A stretch of 64,000 nucleotides of DNA from Telopea speciosissima (GCF_018873765.1 NC_057916.1:24723001-24787000), one strand, 5' to 3'; positions 14,001-26,455 are shown, counted from the stretch's first letter. A program made the numbers and translations. Notes: a model not told the origin generated them from the sequence alone.

Positions 14001-17000
14001 GATGATACAGGTTCCATAGCCACTCTTCAGGTCTCCTCACTTTGCAAGTAGCTGGATGGACTCATATTCCTGGTTCAGACCACCAAGAAGAATTAGGACA
14101 CGCTCCTTCTCAAGTGTCCGGTAAACCTTAGCTTCATCCTCTAGATTGGATAGTTGGAGATCCCTACAGTGAGCATACTCCTCCCACAGGCCACTAACAA
14201 CATTATAATACTCAGAAATGGTCTCATCTCCCTGCTTCATTGTGATGACTTTCTGGAGGAGTTGATAAACCTTAGCAAAGTCACCTACTCGGTCAAAGGT
14301 CTTGGAAACCCTATCCTAAATGTCCTTGGCAGTCTTCTTTCTCATAAACCTCCTCCCAATCTCAGGTTTCATAGAGACGATCAGCCAAGTCATAACAATG
14401 GAGTTCTCGGTCTCCCATTTCTGATACGTTGGAGCACTGGGATCAGGGGCTTGAATCGTAATTGTAACATACCCAAGCTTCCCCCTATTTCTTAGGGAAA
14501 GCTTTACCGAATGAGCCCAGTCCAAGTAGTTGGTGTTATCCACTTGTCCAACTTCACAATGGAAATCTGCGCGTTGGAGTTCTCACAGGCCATCGTGGTA
14601 GGATGAGAGTCATTTGAAACACTGGCCAAAGCATCCATAGGTCCACTGACCTCAGACATAATGAAGGAACTCTCTTAGAAATATGGGAAAGATATCTAGA
14701 CCAAGTGGGGAGTACACAATCAACCCAAACACACTTCCACAGAACTCAAGAAAAAATCCAGCAAAAAGAAACAAGCACCAAACTTGAAGTAACTCCACTC
14801 AAACACATCCGTCAAAAGAGTAACATCATCTCATGGTAGCTCAAAGAATCCATACAAAGTAGTTCACCACTATTATGTAACAGAAACCATCACACATTGC
14901 ATCTCAAATGCACAAAGAAGCAGAAAAAAGGATATTGGTGGTACCTGGCAGACCATAAGGGATTGAGTTGTATGCTAACAACTCCTTCCTTCAATGACGA
15001 AGACCATTGAGCTATCAAAGAGGAACCCTAGGTGATTCACATGGGCCATACCCCAGCCCCAACTGTTTCCGGAAGAGAGATAATGAGAAAAAAATCAAAA
15101 AAAGCTGGCGGTAACCCTAGAAATCTGCCTTTGTCGATCATAGTACTAAAACTCGCGAAATTTCGGTCGAGATATCGAATATTTCGAGTATCTCGACCTG
15201 TCCAAAACAAAACGCAAGTCCGATATGAAAACATGCAATATTTCGATATTTCGGTCATCTCGTTTCGGAAATTTCGGAAATCTCAGTAATTTCGGTAATC
15301 TTGTTTCGAAAATTTCAGAAATCTCGGTCATTTTTGGCATTTTACACCCACAGAAAAATACCATATTTCGACGACGGTATCTCGGAAATTTCGGTCAGAC
15401 CGAAACACCGAAACGAAACGAGATTTAGTACCATGTTGTCGATTCGGAGCTTCAAGGATCTCACGCTCTCACATAGGATCTTCTTTTGGTGCTCTAGTAG
15501 CCTCCATTCAAGACCTATTGCATACTTTCTTCAATCTATTCACATGGTAGTCTCTTCCTTGGAACCCCGTTGTACCCTAGGGTTCCAAAGAGAGGGTAGA
15601 GATGTGGAACTTGTAATACGACTCTCAAACCAACCGTGGAGCTGTAATACCAAGTTAGAATTAAAGATTGCAGGAGAAAAAAGGAAGAAGGCGGAAGGAA
15701 AAGGGAGAAGAGAAGTTGACGGTAGAAGTGTGTGGAAGAGCATAGACTTTTCTCTCCTATATTGATTCACTTAGCCAATAAAAGGAGAAATTACATATGT
15801 GTTCCCAAGACTAACATAATGTAGTAAAGGGAGATAAAAAGGTAAATCTCTAATATTTGGACTTATAGGATTGGCCCATTACAATAGTAACCAAAAAGAC
15901 TTAGCCCATGGCCCATGTAATCCATTAGGCACTCAAAAGCTTAACTTAAACAGAATTTAAACGATTAAACCATAGGTTCAGTTGGACTCAATAAACTAAA
16001 CCAAACCAAACCAAACCCAAAACAACAAGCCCATCTTCACCTCTTGCTGGAATTCTGCATCAGAAGGTGTAAACGTCTCACTCCTCAAAGACTAAAGCCT
16101 TACATTTTCTCTAGTTCATTTTGGTTATTTTGTTTCTTAAAATCTAAGAGGTATCAAACAATTCCATTCAACAGCAGTGAAGAACATGGAACCATTAGTC
16201 ACAAATATAAAATAGGAATATAATTCATCAAAATCAGGGAAAATACATAAATACAAACATCAGTCAACATAGAGAAAAATAATCAAAAGGAGGGACACAA
16301 TTGAAGGAAGGGCACATACTTCTATACCATGAACTCCAAGGAAGAAAAATCGATAAACTGTACCAGCCAATAAATACCCTCCTAGGAGGCACAAAAATCT
16401 GAAAATGAGAGTTACGCATCAATCTAGATAGGTCCATGCAATGTAAAAACTTAAAAACACAAATCAAAACAATTTATTACACACATAATAGTCAAAATAC
16501 TCACATGGTTGTGAGAGTACCTAACCAGCCCCACCCTCCTCCATGAATGGATATAACCTCAGCACAAGCAGAGGGATGTCTTAGCCTTGTAGCCTGTAAC
16601 AGAGCAGGAGTTATAAATCAGACACAGTACATGGCATTGGAAGTTTGAATTCTACAAGATGAGCATGTGACTTTCTTTAATATGATGAACCGATTGGACT
16701 TATAAATGTTGAAAGAGCTGACCAGACAAGCGAAAGAAACTATCTTAGATGAAAATGTCAGTACATAAAAGTTGTAACATCACTTAAGGTCTTAAATCCA
16801 TTCCTGTGGATGGATGACAGCACCTACACATCATATTCAAATGTTCTAATTCAGAAAGCTGAAACTTAGCACCACCATTTATACTCATTCATTCCTTTTA
16901 CTTTCATAACTGTGTCAATATTTTCTGAAGTTGACTTATGAACATACATCAGAGACCAACATACCAGCAACACATTTTGCCAAAAAAGGGGGGAAAAAAC

Positions 17001-17766
17001 CATGCATGCATGGACATGCAAGTGCATGTGACAGATTTTTCAAGATGATTAATTTTACTCAGCAACATGCATCAGGGACCAACCCCAACCCCCTCCTTCC
17101 CAATTAGAGGCCAACTGGGTCTGTGTTTAGTACCATCATGATCTGCAGATGAGGCAAAAGTCCATTTGGCTCTTTATATTTTAAGAAGTCACAACATAAT
17201 ATATTAAATATAAAAATAAAAAATTTGGATGAAAGTGAAGAGAGCTCAATATCTGTTGACTAAAAGTGATGACATGTTGCAACAAAACCATCAATATACT
17301 GCAGAAAGAGGTGATTTACATGCATACATCCCTCCTCCCCTACCCCCCTCCCCCTCAACCCAAAAAAACTACTAGGTCCACGATGGGGCACAAATCTATA
17401 TACCGAAACATTAGTACTGAAAGCATGAAAATTTTCTCACTCACATAATCACATGTCCCTAATTTCTCCAGTGTGTATGGTCCCTACAAAGAGAGAAGGT
17501 CCAGATAATCTTTAGCCACATCCCAGGAAGAAACCAACTTTAGGAAAAGATGAATGTGCAAGAGATGCTCAGAGGTGAAGTCTCACCTGAAGTCCATTTG
17601 AATCACAAAAAATAAAAACAGAAAGTGAACAGTTATTATCAGAACCACTATTTGACATCTTAACAACAACCCCCGTAGTAGGATTCGTTTTATCTGTAAA
17701 ATTCATTCATATAGAAATTAGAAATCTCAATCAACTGAAAATGCTTAAATCAAAATAAAGTAGGCA

Positions 17767-17812
<46 letters not shown>

Positions 17813-20800
17813 TACGTATCTCAGCGTCTCACAGTCAAATTAAAAGGCAGAAGGTAAAAGTAGATCACGTCATAAGACATTGACAATACAGAACATGGAG
17901 AAACTCATGGCTGGGTAAAACAAATATTACCCATACTTGGGTGAAGACAGCACGTTTGATTCACAAACCTGGACCTAAGATATCCAGTCCCAAATATTGA
18001 TGCCAAGTTAAATCATGATATCATTTCCAAAAATATGGTATAACAAGAGAGAGACGATGATGCCATATTGCAAAATTAGGGATGCATAATAGTGTGGACA
18101 TAGAAACATTTTCACCTAAGCACCATCAACCACTAACCTACTTATCTTCCCAAAAAATAAAAATTAAGATAACACAATTTCTCTGTAAAGTTAACATCTT
18201 TGCAAATACAAAAATTTAAAAAGCAGGGACAAGCACAATTTTATGGAGAACCAAAACCTTTTTTTTTCAAACTTTGAGTACTTTCACAACCCATCAAGAT
18301 TAAACTTTTCTACATGGACCTAAATATTTCCATGCAGCAGTTTGATTAGAATCCAAATTCTACAGACATATTATCCATATCATCCTTGATTCATATAGCA
18401 AGTTTCAGCTGAAAAGCATTATAGTATGTTGCATGTCACTTATGGTCGAGATTTGGAGGGGTATGATACCATTTGATAGAGTTTAGTTTTGAAACCATGA
18501 CAGATGGCAATCCGCATAGTCCCTATCTATCCCACAGTTATAATGCCACATCAACCATCCATTGCTTTTATGGCTGAAAATATAGGGAAGAAAATTCACT
18601 AGATGGTGGGACATATGGTTGAGATGGGCCAAATATTTTGACATGTATACAATCCAAGGGGTGTTCTATCCATTCAACCGTCAGTTCGACTTAGCAAGCC
18701 CCCACAAGGATCAAAAACTTGAGAACTGTGGATATTAGCATATCCACAAAGGTACTTCTAAGTAATATTATTCCTTCGCAGAGCAGGAGGAGAATGTTAC
18801 CAATGAGATTAACGTCAATGCTCGAGGCTCGCCCAATCGTAGTGCAGACAGGATATCCTGACATATCAAACAGATCCAATTAGGAAGTTGTATATGACAA
18901 TCTCCCGTCAAATTCTGCAAACAGTGTTTCTAAGGAAGGAGGTCCCCAGCAATAGTTAACACATTATAGCAAGTAAAGCAAATTCGCAAAGGGAAATGTA
19001 GAAAATTTAAATAATGAAAAAGCAAGAAACATTAACATTAGGAAACCCATTATAAAACACAGAAATGAAATGTTTACATTAGGACAGAAGGCAGTATAAA
19101 ACACAAAGAAACCATCAATACACCTTCCTTAACTATGTGCTTAGCGGTCAGATGGAAACAAAAAAAAGAGGGGGGGAGAAGAATTATGTGCTGCTTCAAT
19201 CTTCATCCTCAAGCAGTGGAGGGGCACCCTAGGCGTGCACGCTGGCCAAGCCATAACTCTCTTATAAATGCAGAATCATCAGCATTTGATCTTAACTTAA
19301 AGCTGTCAATTACTATGGAGAATAAAAATGGAAGGAGAAGAAAATCCATTTAATTCTACAAATACACACTGTCACAAGCCCACATACACCATCACAGGGG
19401 AGTCGCCGACAGTTAGGTCGCAGTCACAGGCTTGCAGCCATCGCGAGGGAGTCACGTAGGCAAAAAGGCACCCAGACATGTCCAAGACAACTAGATGCCT
19501 TATCTGTCTAAGGCATCCAGAACTGTTTTAGTCCAAAAAAGGGGGGAAAAGGGAAAGAAGGGATAAAAAGAAGAAACGAATAAGAGAGAACATCTTGGAA
19601 CAATAATCAGCACACGGTACAGGGCACATTTTCCTCAAATAAGACGCTCACCTAAGGCGTCTAGCATGGTTCGAAATTTCACCATATTTCGTGAACTATT
19701 TCAGTTTCGACATTTGTTGGAATGAAATCACTAACGATGTGGAAGGTTTGCAGTTTTTTGGAAGAAATTTCGCTGTTTCGTTGGGGTTTTGTAATTTTTT
19801 GCCATATCACTCCCGTACAAGCATGGAACAAGTTGTTGGGCACTTGGGCAGTAGTGGAATGCATCAAAAGTGACAATTGAAAACTGCATTGTTGGAACAT
19901 TTTTTAAGATTCAAAATTGAATGTATAGCATTTTTACCAAAATGTAATTTTTAAAAAAAAAAAAAAAAGGGTAAATATTTGGTGGTTGGCCTTCATATTT
20001 TATACGTTACACACTGTAGCCCAATCTACAACTTCATGGAGCAGGGTTTAAAGTTACAGGCCATAGCCCGATCTAGACTACCAAACTAGAGTCCGAATTC
20101 AAACTACCATTTTGGGTTTTTTTTTTTTTGGGGGGGGGGGGTGTGTGGAGAAAGAGCACCACCCAGTCGTGCAGCGCCCACCGCCCTATGTCAGGGCGCA
20201 GGGGCGGCATGCGCTGCGCAACCGGGTGGCATTCTCTTCCCCTTTTTTTATAATTCAAGGGTTTCACTATGTTTAAAGGACCTAAAATAGAGTTTCCTAT
20301 AAGTTTCAGGACCTAATTTGGCAATTTGGACCAACCATCCAGCAAAACCTACCAAGTTTCGCCCGAAATTTTGCCATTTTGCAAAACATTTTGGTTTCGA
20401 GTTAGGCGAAACCAATCTCGAAATCAAAACCTGGAACTATGGTGCCTAGGCACCTAGCAACCGCCATAGCTCCCCTTGGGACCATGACAACTATACTAGT
20501 ATACTCCCTCCCAAGATATGAAGGAAAATTAGGGGATAGGGTGCTACTGAATCCATAAGTCCCAATTGTGGACTGCACTAAGGATGACATTGCATGCCCT
20601 CGTCGGATACATTCATAATGATGCCTATGCAAATGCAACATATTAAAATAAGATTAACCAATGACCAGTTCCCCCAATTTAAACAGATAACTGACTAGAT
20701 AAATTTAAATTTATTTTCACCAGGGAGTGGACAGAAAAAATATCTACCATTTATATCATTAGCCACAAGAGCACTACATGTCATCCCACAATGTGATGGA

Positions 20801-23593
20801 CCCCCGCAATCCTACAATATCAATCAAGACAAAGAATCAGCAAAAACAACATAAAAGCAGCAGACAGCAACAAAATATTTGCTGTACTATTAACTCCGAA
20901 TACCCCATAATTTTCTGTCAGTTAACACATTACAAAAAGGAAATCAAAGAGAGCATCCAGAATTTCTATGTTCATATTCATAAAATATGCCGTTTTCTTT
21001 CTAGAGCACAAGTTTCACCAGCAAGAACAGGCCTTTTAATGTATGCCAACTAGCAGGACCAATAAGCAACAGCAATGTGTGGTGATGGCAGCGACCAGGC
21101 AACTTAAAGGGTGTTTGTGTGTCACCAATCCAGGCAAGGCATAGAAGGTCATTGCATAGGGTTCTAGGTATGTGTCTAAGCCACCAGGCAACCACCTTTG
21201 TGTAATATTGTTTACGTTCCTGCCCATTCAATTGTGCTGACTACAAACATGAAGCCTTTTTGAATGGATCTTCATGTTGATGCATAAGATTACAATAGAT
21301 TCTGTTTTAAAACCTTTCATGTTTAGTTGCACTCGAAAGGATTCTAACACTAATAGTTTGTTGTCATCCTTGTGCTTTATACTATATCACGTTTAATCTT
21401 CTGTATGTCAAAAAAAAAAACAGAAGTGGCCTTCTAATCAACTGACATGATTTTCCATTATTTTTTCCTCTTGGGTTATCCCCCTTGTCTTCTTCTTAAT
21501 GCCCTAACGTCAGATTTGAGATGAAGTTATCAGAGATTGATCTTTAACTTGTATCAATCACCATTGCTGGATCCATTAAATGGTAGGTTTCAACCTCCGG
21601 CAAGCACACCACTCTTCCTGTATGACATTTGCAAACCCTTCCCTGTTGAGTTTCTCAATCTATGGTACAAGAACCTACACCCCTTGGGGTCAACCCTACA
21701 CCAAAGGTTGTATATATCTAACTCAAAGCAAATCTGAAGGTGATAAATAGAGATAGAAGAGATTGGGCCCAACCACCAAAAGGACACAAAAATGATTTTT
21801 CAGAATCATCCTATAAGACAATTAACTCTTCTCGGCTTCTGCTTAGTATAAGTGCCATTTTTCCTCCTAGATACTGCCAATCCTTACTAGGGACAACTAT
21901 AAATAAGGAAGAAAGAGAGAGAACAGCAGCCCTTAAACAAAATTTAATCAATGCAACTGAACAGAAAGCAACACAAAGAGCACAATAGTCAACTAATATG
22001 TTATATCTCTTGCTGCCTGGTCAATTAGGTATATAAATGAAATATCGCATTGGAACATGGAAGAAATTACCTGGCAGTCAAAACAGCGAGGTGGATCATG
22101 GTTGAATATCATTCCATCGCAAAGCTGCTCAATTCAATCCAAGCCCAATCAGGAACAGTATAGCTTAAAGCACAGAGGTCAGAGAATGTATTTGCACAAT
22201 ATCATTTCAAATCCTATAGCTAGAGCCACCACAATTATTAGCATGTCCGGTTAAATTAATGGGTCCCACCATGGAATAGTAACATAATTGATATACAGAG
22301 TAACCTATTTTATTGCTTCATTCAATAACTCTTTGTCTCAGGTGTTCACATAGGAGAGGAGAACAGAGTTTTAAAAATTTGTCATAGGCATAAGACAGTA
22401 TAAAATGGCAATACAAGTGACTTTAAATGTAAAGACCTAAAGCGTAACCTGATGGAGCCAACCTGAAACCAAAGCACAGTCTCATTTGCTGCTACCCTGT
22501 AAAATCTGCAATAGAGCACGAGTTCATCCTTTATTTAGATACGGATATTAGTATTCCTTACACCTTTCAAACAGAAGTCCTCAAAAAACATCCCATGATG
22601 AACTCAAAGGTGAAAGTAATGAATCTGACAAACAAATTCCATGAAGAAAGAAAGACAGTACCAGATTCTTTTGTATCAACAATACTATCTGAGTACGAGA
22701 AAAATGAAAGAACCTAATCTTCCCCCAAAAGTATCTACGTCAGTTCTATCTAATAGGCACAGTCAAGCTCATAATCGAAATACCAACACCTGTGTCCAAC
22801 TAATTAGGATAACAAAATAACATAGAATTCCACATTCTGGATGTTCACTTCCCTCGAAAGTTAATAACAGTATTGCTTCCAGTAAATAATTAAATATATG
22901 AAAATTCATCATTTCTTTGTCATGTTTTCTTAACCCTGTCTGAAAGAACCAAAGCTCAAAGTTATAGTCATTTCCTCACTGTTTACGGAAAATTAAAGCA
23001 GCTCCAGAAATAGGAAACGGCAATATATGAATAACAGAAACAATTCGAATATGAATACGTACTAGGTACCATTCTGTGACGTCCAAAAAAAGTGAAAAAT
23101 GTAATTGGATAAACATCCCAGCACAACCATTACAATTTAATATTAGGAAACAGCAAACTAAATCAAGAAGATAATAACCACCATTCTTGGGACCAAGAAA
23201 CACTTCCATGAAGGAATTGAACAATTTGGGAAATAGAACAAATATACAGAAATTCTAACGGGAGAAACATAAAAAGGTGAGTGTCCCTTTACACGGACTG
23301 TAGGAATTTTAGCTACGAGATTTCTAATTGAATCCTAGATAAGCACGAATTACATAGCCAGAAGCGAACCAAACCAGATTACAAGAATGAATAAATAAGA
23401 AAAAGTAGCGTTACCCATCCTCACTGAGGACACCGTGAGGGTATTTTTGGGTGGGAGACGCCAAGCTGAAGTTGTAGAGGTCGTTGCGGTGAATGAGGCT
23501 GAGTTCGCATACTGCCGAGACAGCGTTGAAAGAACCTCCAAGTACAAATGAGACGAGGAGAACCCAATTGAGGAGATCGCCTCGAATCGCCAT
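5019..23593 (-). CDS. ATG27: ATG27/mannose-6-phosphate-receptor-like type I membrane protein (11 exons)
   Basis: Exons (minus strand): 23593-23415, 22505-22463, 22124-22071, 20811-20748, 18857-18801, 17693-17587, 17483-17445, 16593-16505, 16398-16320, 6431-6384, 5102-5019. They sum to 843 nt (280 aa plus stop) and join in frame with GT-AG borders. Residues 1-27 form a signal peptide. The Cys-rich lumenal part is an MRH-like fold, with paired cysteines and a CTTIGRASS block at 118-126. One transmembrane helix lies at about 204-224, followed by a basic cytosolic tail ending YSPVNF. YSPV (275-278) fits a YxxPhi sorting signal. Plant members are annotated as autophagy-related protein 27; yeast Atg27 cycles between Golgi, endosome and vacuole. 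The role here is inferred from family. Exon 8 must use the GTGAGT donor at 16504: an earlier GT at 16520 breaks the frame. Intron 9 (6432-16319) holds two copia elements. Upstream in-frame ATGs lack the signal peptide logic. Confidence 0.9.
5103..6383 (-). other. Intron 10 of the ATG27-like gene
   Basis: Non-coding, AT-rich. Nothing recognisable beyond short spurious frames. Confidence 0.6.
6519..6839 (+). repeat. 5' LTR of copia element A
   Basis: 321 bp, begins TGTGAGGGGG and ends CTGTTACA, followed directly by a primer-binding site. An AT-rich stretch near 6680-6700 (AAATATAATAAATATT) could be the TATA region. There is no second copy in the window for comparison. Confidence 0.75.
6840..6853 (+). 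other. Primer-binding site of element A
   Basis: TGGTACCAGAGCCA abuts the LTR end. It matches the 3' end of plant initiator-Met tRNA (TGGTATCAGAGC type) with one mismatch, as usual for copia elements. Confidence 0.75.
7640..8502 (+). pseudogene. Copia gag of element A, frameshifted
   Basis: The N-terminal part (7640-7864) contains the NYLLWAHTVKVYI block typical of copia gag. The frame shifts near 7850-7862 into 7849-8502, which carries the UBN2-like region, a Gly/Arg-rich stretch and a CCHC zinc knuckle (CTYCRKLNHIVDTC, spacing C-2-C-4-H-4-C). One frameshift splits the protein. Gag would package the element RNA; this copy is inactive. Confidence 0.85.
8700..10968 (+). pseudogene. Copia pol remnant of element A (protease, integrase, partial RT)
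   Basis: The protease motif VIDSGATSHMTG lies at about 8700-8740. A GAG-pre-integrase segment follows (WLYRLGHLFF, near 9084), then integrase core pieces (TWLYLLKDQSEF; IKVFCSNDALEYAQ) at about 9540-9800. The RT begins near 10440, with LVAKGYTQTNGVNYFETF at about 10610 and IYGLKQSPH near 10857. It ends in a SHFVFVCQHSN-like segment at 10972. Many stops and frameshifts occur throughout, and RT palm and RNase H are absent. A block at about 9280-9540 has no integrase homology. Confidence 0.85.
9280..9540 (+). other. About 260-bp insertion of unknown origin inside the integrase remnant
   Basis: Copia integrase character is lost after the GPCSVKSR-like segment near 9275 and resumes with FGFFYFATFVYD near 9550. 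Related elements have these two parts almost adjacent. The block is non-coding and I saw no clear terminal repeats or target duplication. Boundaries are approximate. Confidence 0.45.
10973..11262 (-). repeat. 3' LTR of copia element B
   Basis: On the minus strand it begins TGTTAGAGTTCATG, right after a purine-rich CTTGAGGGTAG, and ends near ATTCTAAT at 10973. About 290 bp. Contains a long purine/pyrimidine-biased stretch (10985-11070). Homologous to 15654-15848. Confidence 0.75.
11310..13900 (-). pseudogene. Copia pol remnant of element B (integrase, RT, RNase H)
   Basis: Read from high to low coordinates. An integrase remnant is at about 13900-13349, including LLEVTRSLLFGIHVLKTFWSDA. RT lies at 12749-11921 with LVAKGYSQVYGIDYQETFA and a MDDIVVTGND segment at about 12226, matching the YVDD region with its first residues lost. 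RNase H spans 11909-11330, with SSAEVEFRAMAHGVCELLWLRRL and a terminal LADIFTKG. Multiple stops and frameshifts, and protease is missing. A 38-bp direct duplication occurs around 13783-13857. The protein is not expressible. Confidence 0.85.
14037..14659 (-). pseudogene. Copia gag of element B, frameshifted
   Basis: A start is visible at 14659. The NTNYLDWAHSVKLSLRNRGKLG block (14543-14480) and the TISEYYNVVSGLWEEY block (about 14220-14170) are typical of copia gag. The frame is broken near 14540 and again near 14316. No zinc knuckle remains. Confidence 0.8.
15139..15435. mobile_element. hAT-type MITE, CGAAATTTCGG-rich
   Basis: 297 bp, flanked by perfect 8-bp duplications TTGTCGAT at 15131-15138 and 15436-15443. 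The termini are inverted: left CATAGTACTAAAACTCG, right end reads CATGGTACTAAATCTCG on the other strand. The interior is dense in short GAAATTTCGG-like palindromes. It lies in the leader of copia element B, so it is younger than that insertion. Confidence 0.85.
15654..15848 (-). repeat. Truncated 5' LTR of copia element B
   Basis: Matches the 3' LTR (10973-11262) up to the AAAAAGGTAAA block near 15848 and then diverges, so the LTR start is lost. The low end abuts a primer-binding-like TGGTATTACAGC at 15652-15641 on the minus strand. Confidence 0.75.
17771..17809. repeat. (TA)n microsatellite
   Basis: About 19 TA units, within intron 5 of the ATG27-like gene, just upstream of exon 6 in transcription order. 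Confidence 0.95.
19665..20441. mobile_element. Non-autonomous hAT-like element (777 bp)
   Basis: The left terminus CATGGTTCGAAATTTC and the right terminus (reads CATAGTTCCAGGTTTTG on the minus strand) are partial inverted repeats. Flanks GCGTCTAG (19657-19664) and GTGCCTAG (20442-20449) match at 6 of 8 positions, fitting an aged 8-bp duplication. Both ends are rich in CGAAATTT-like words, as in the smaller element at 15139. The middle holds poly-A and a poly-T/G run. No transposase frame. In intron 4 of the ATG27-like gene. Confidence 0.65.
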
Positions 23594-24398
23594 TAACGAA
23601 CGATCACATAGCAAAGTATTCGCAGCAAAGAACATCCGGAGACTTGTTTTTTTTTTTTTTTTTTGGTAAGAACATTCGGAGACTTCGGTGAAAGATAGCA
23701 CACGAGTTAGAGCGAAAGAACCAGTGAAACCAAAACAAGTTTCCCGGTACATTTCCAATTTGCCCATCAAAAGTTTCATACTACGATATTTTCGTGCTTT
23801 GTCTAAAGGATAATATAGTCATTGAACTCCACAAAAGGGCCGAGACTACATTTAGAGATAGTCGGCGTGGCTACCGTGCAGACACGTGGACAATTTATAA
23901 ATGGTAACTTTAGTAGAGTGCCAGGTGAAAGTTGGAATGACCACTCTACCCCTGCCCGAACACACTGCCCGGGTGAGATCCTGTTAGAGGAACTGGGAAC
24001 TGGACCGGACAGAGAGAACTGGAAGAGATAATTTTCCCACAAGGGACCCACTTCACGTGCGAAAATTCTCCCCCCCACCCTCCCATGCTGTTGGTGTGGT
24101 GTATTGGGTTATGGTTTGAATACATGGAATCCGAATGGAGGAATCGCGGCTGATACCAAGTTGAATATTCAAATGTGTTATACATAGGAAATAATTATGA
24201 ATTATCTTCAATTTTTTTACTAGTATATCAGAAAATAAATGAAACTTAGTAGCTAGCTCTACATTACATTTGAATCAAGAATTCTGAAAAATCAAATATA
24301 TCATATTATATTATAAGTGTAGAAACTCAAAAGTCATGGTAAATTTTTTTATATCAGAAATACCCTTCAACAATATCAATAAGCCCCAAAAAAATACC
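23594..24398. other. Upstream region of the ATG27-like gene
   Basis: 5' UTR and promoter side of the minus-strand gene. A poly-T run at about 23646-23664 lies close to the start codon. No confident core promoter element. The rest is intergenic. Confidence 0.35.
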
Positions 24399-25094
24399 TT
24401 TCATTAATTATTAATTATTAATTGTTATAATTTTCGGTTAAATTAAATTCTTCCTCCATTGATAAACCCCCGCCTCAATGTTACATTAATTATTCTTTTA
24501 TAAAAATTAATGGACCAATCGTTTTCCTACTCAATTTTCTCACGTTTTTTCAGATAAATTCAATAAAAGATAATTATTATTAATTATTAATTATAAATTA
24601 TAAATTTTAAAGAGAGAGTAAAATAATCCCATTTTTCATTGAATAATGTATAAAATCCCACTTTCCAATGTATAAAATAATCCCATCTTATCTTACCAAA
24701 AAAAAAATTACAATATTATCCATTATTCCTTGAACAATCGATAAACCCCCCTCAATTAATTGTTATAATTTTGAAAATACCCTTCATTAATTATTAATTA
24801 CTAATTGTTTTAATTTTCAGCTAAATTAAATTCTTCCTCCATTAATAAACCCCCTTTAATGTTACATTAATTATTCTTTTATAAAAATTAAGGGACTAAT
24901 CATTTTCCTACTCAGTTTTCTCACTTTTTTCAGATAAATTCAATAAGAGATAGTTATTATTAATTATTAATTAGAAATTAGAAATTAGAAAGAGAGAGTC
25001 AAATAATCCCATCTTATCTTACAAAACAAAAAATTTACAATAGTATCCATTATTCCTTGAATAATCGATAAACCCCCCTCAATTAATTGTTAAT
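24399..25094. repeat. Diverged AT-rich tandem duplication, period about 380 bp
   Basis: The block beginning TCATTAATTATTAATTA at about 24401 recurs at about 24784, with the same order of internal words (AAATTCTTCCTCCATT, CAGATAAATTCAATAA, TTATCCATTATTCCTTGA). The two copies differ by substitutions and a roughly 50-bp segment present only in the first. Non-coding. Confidence 0.8.
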
Positions 25095-25537
25095 TGACAG
25101 AAGAAAAAAAATGCTAAAGATGTTATGAACAACATTTCTAAAGTGTTATTGCTAGATCTGGATAATATAATTGATTTTAAGCTAGAATTATAGTTTAAAT
25201 ACTGCTCAATGTCTTTACTAAGATACAATTAAAAATGTATATATTATAAAATGAAAAGCAGTTTTAAAGAAATAAAAGAAAAAATGGATTACTGTAATGT
25301 TTGTTTATATAAACGATTTTATTATTTAAGTAAAACATCTAAAATGTTGGGTGTTCATTTCGGTGATTCATACATGAAAAAAAACAAACATGTGCAACTT
25401 TACTAGTATATATATATATATATATGGAATTATTTGCTTCTACTCCCAGATTCCAGTTTCTAGTGTTTTGGACCTTTTGGTCGATTCCATATTATTTGAT
25501 CTAATTCAAACCAAATATGATGGAGGTTGAACTTGTG

Positions 25538-26455
25538 TAGGGCTGTCAAACGATCCGTTCGGTCTGGTTAAATTGGTTTCAGCTCGAGAATGAGTGAGAC
25601 CAAAATCAAACCGTTAAGGAATTTCATTTTTCAATCGATTTTGGTTTATTTTGATTTTCCAACATCGGGTTGATACCAGTTTTGATTAGTTTGTTTTTGG
25701 ACTTGAATCACAATGAAAATTTACATTCATAATCTGTAGTGATGAATAATTCTGTAAAAACAATTTAAATCATCTTTGCCCGATAAAACATGTCAACAAA
25801 AAGGGACAAGGAAATTGATTTGATGTGTTCGTGTTGTAATCGGAACAAAGGGGAATACATTGTAAAAGGAAGATAACTTTTTTTTTCTTCTTCTTCTGGT
25901 AATAGAAGATAACTCATATTGGAATCAATGAAAAAATATAATTTGTAGCAAAATCATTGTTACAAATCAAAATAATTGTTTATCATTGTAAGAGAAGATA
26001 ACTAATATTTAAATCGATTAATAACTAATTAGTGAGAAGGTAACTAATATTGAAATTATAAAGTGAATCTTACTATCAAATCATTTGTTTAAATGTCTAA
26101 TAATTAATTCTGTATGGTGAACAAGGAAATCAATGGAAGCATTCTTACAAATCAATTTACCTAATCATAACTTGATACTCGCTGATTTGTAACAATTCCC
26201 TTTACAACCAGAAATATTTTCACTAATATTGAAATCAATGGATAACCAATTCACTTATTCATAACCTCATACACAGTGGTTTTTGCATTGGTTTCATTCG
26301 GTTCGATTTTGGTCTAGATATCGGTCGTTTCAATGTGGTCCGATTTTTTGTCGGTCCCATCATATACCAACCCTAAACCAATCTGATAAAAACTGGTTCG
26401 ATTCGTCTATTTTTTCATACGCTTTATCCATTCAGGCTATGTTCTGACACCCCTA
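25538..26455. mobile_element. Non-autonomous hAT-like element (918 bp)
   Basis: Termini TAGGGCTGTCAAACG and, on the opposite strand at the right end, TAGGGGTGTCAGAAC are inverted repeats. Flanks AACTTGTG (25530-25537) and ATCTAGTG (26456-26463) match at 6 of 8 positions. Subterminal regions carry GGTTCGATTTTGG-type words. No coding capacity seen. Confidence 0.6.

Larger units (their letters stand above)
10973..15848 (-). mobile_element. Degenerate reverse Ty1/copia element B
   Basis: Minus-strand element: 5' LTR remnant 15654-15848, primer-binding site 15641-15652, gag 14659-14037, then pol remnants down to about 11310, and 3' LTR 11262-10973. The two LTR regions are clearly homologous over the shared part. 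The 5' LTR lacks its first roughly 95 bp and joins unrelated sequence. A hAT-type MITE (15139-15435) is inserted in its leader. Sense orientation matches the host ATG27-like gene. Confidence 0.85.

Noticed and set aside
23411..23779. Longer N-terminus for the ATG27-like protein beginning at 23779
   Set aside because: The extra residues include a Lys run from a poly-T tract and precede the signal peptide, which would then be internal.
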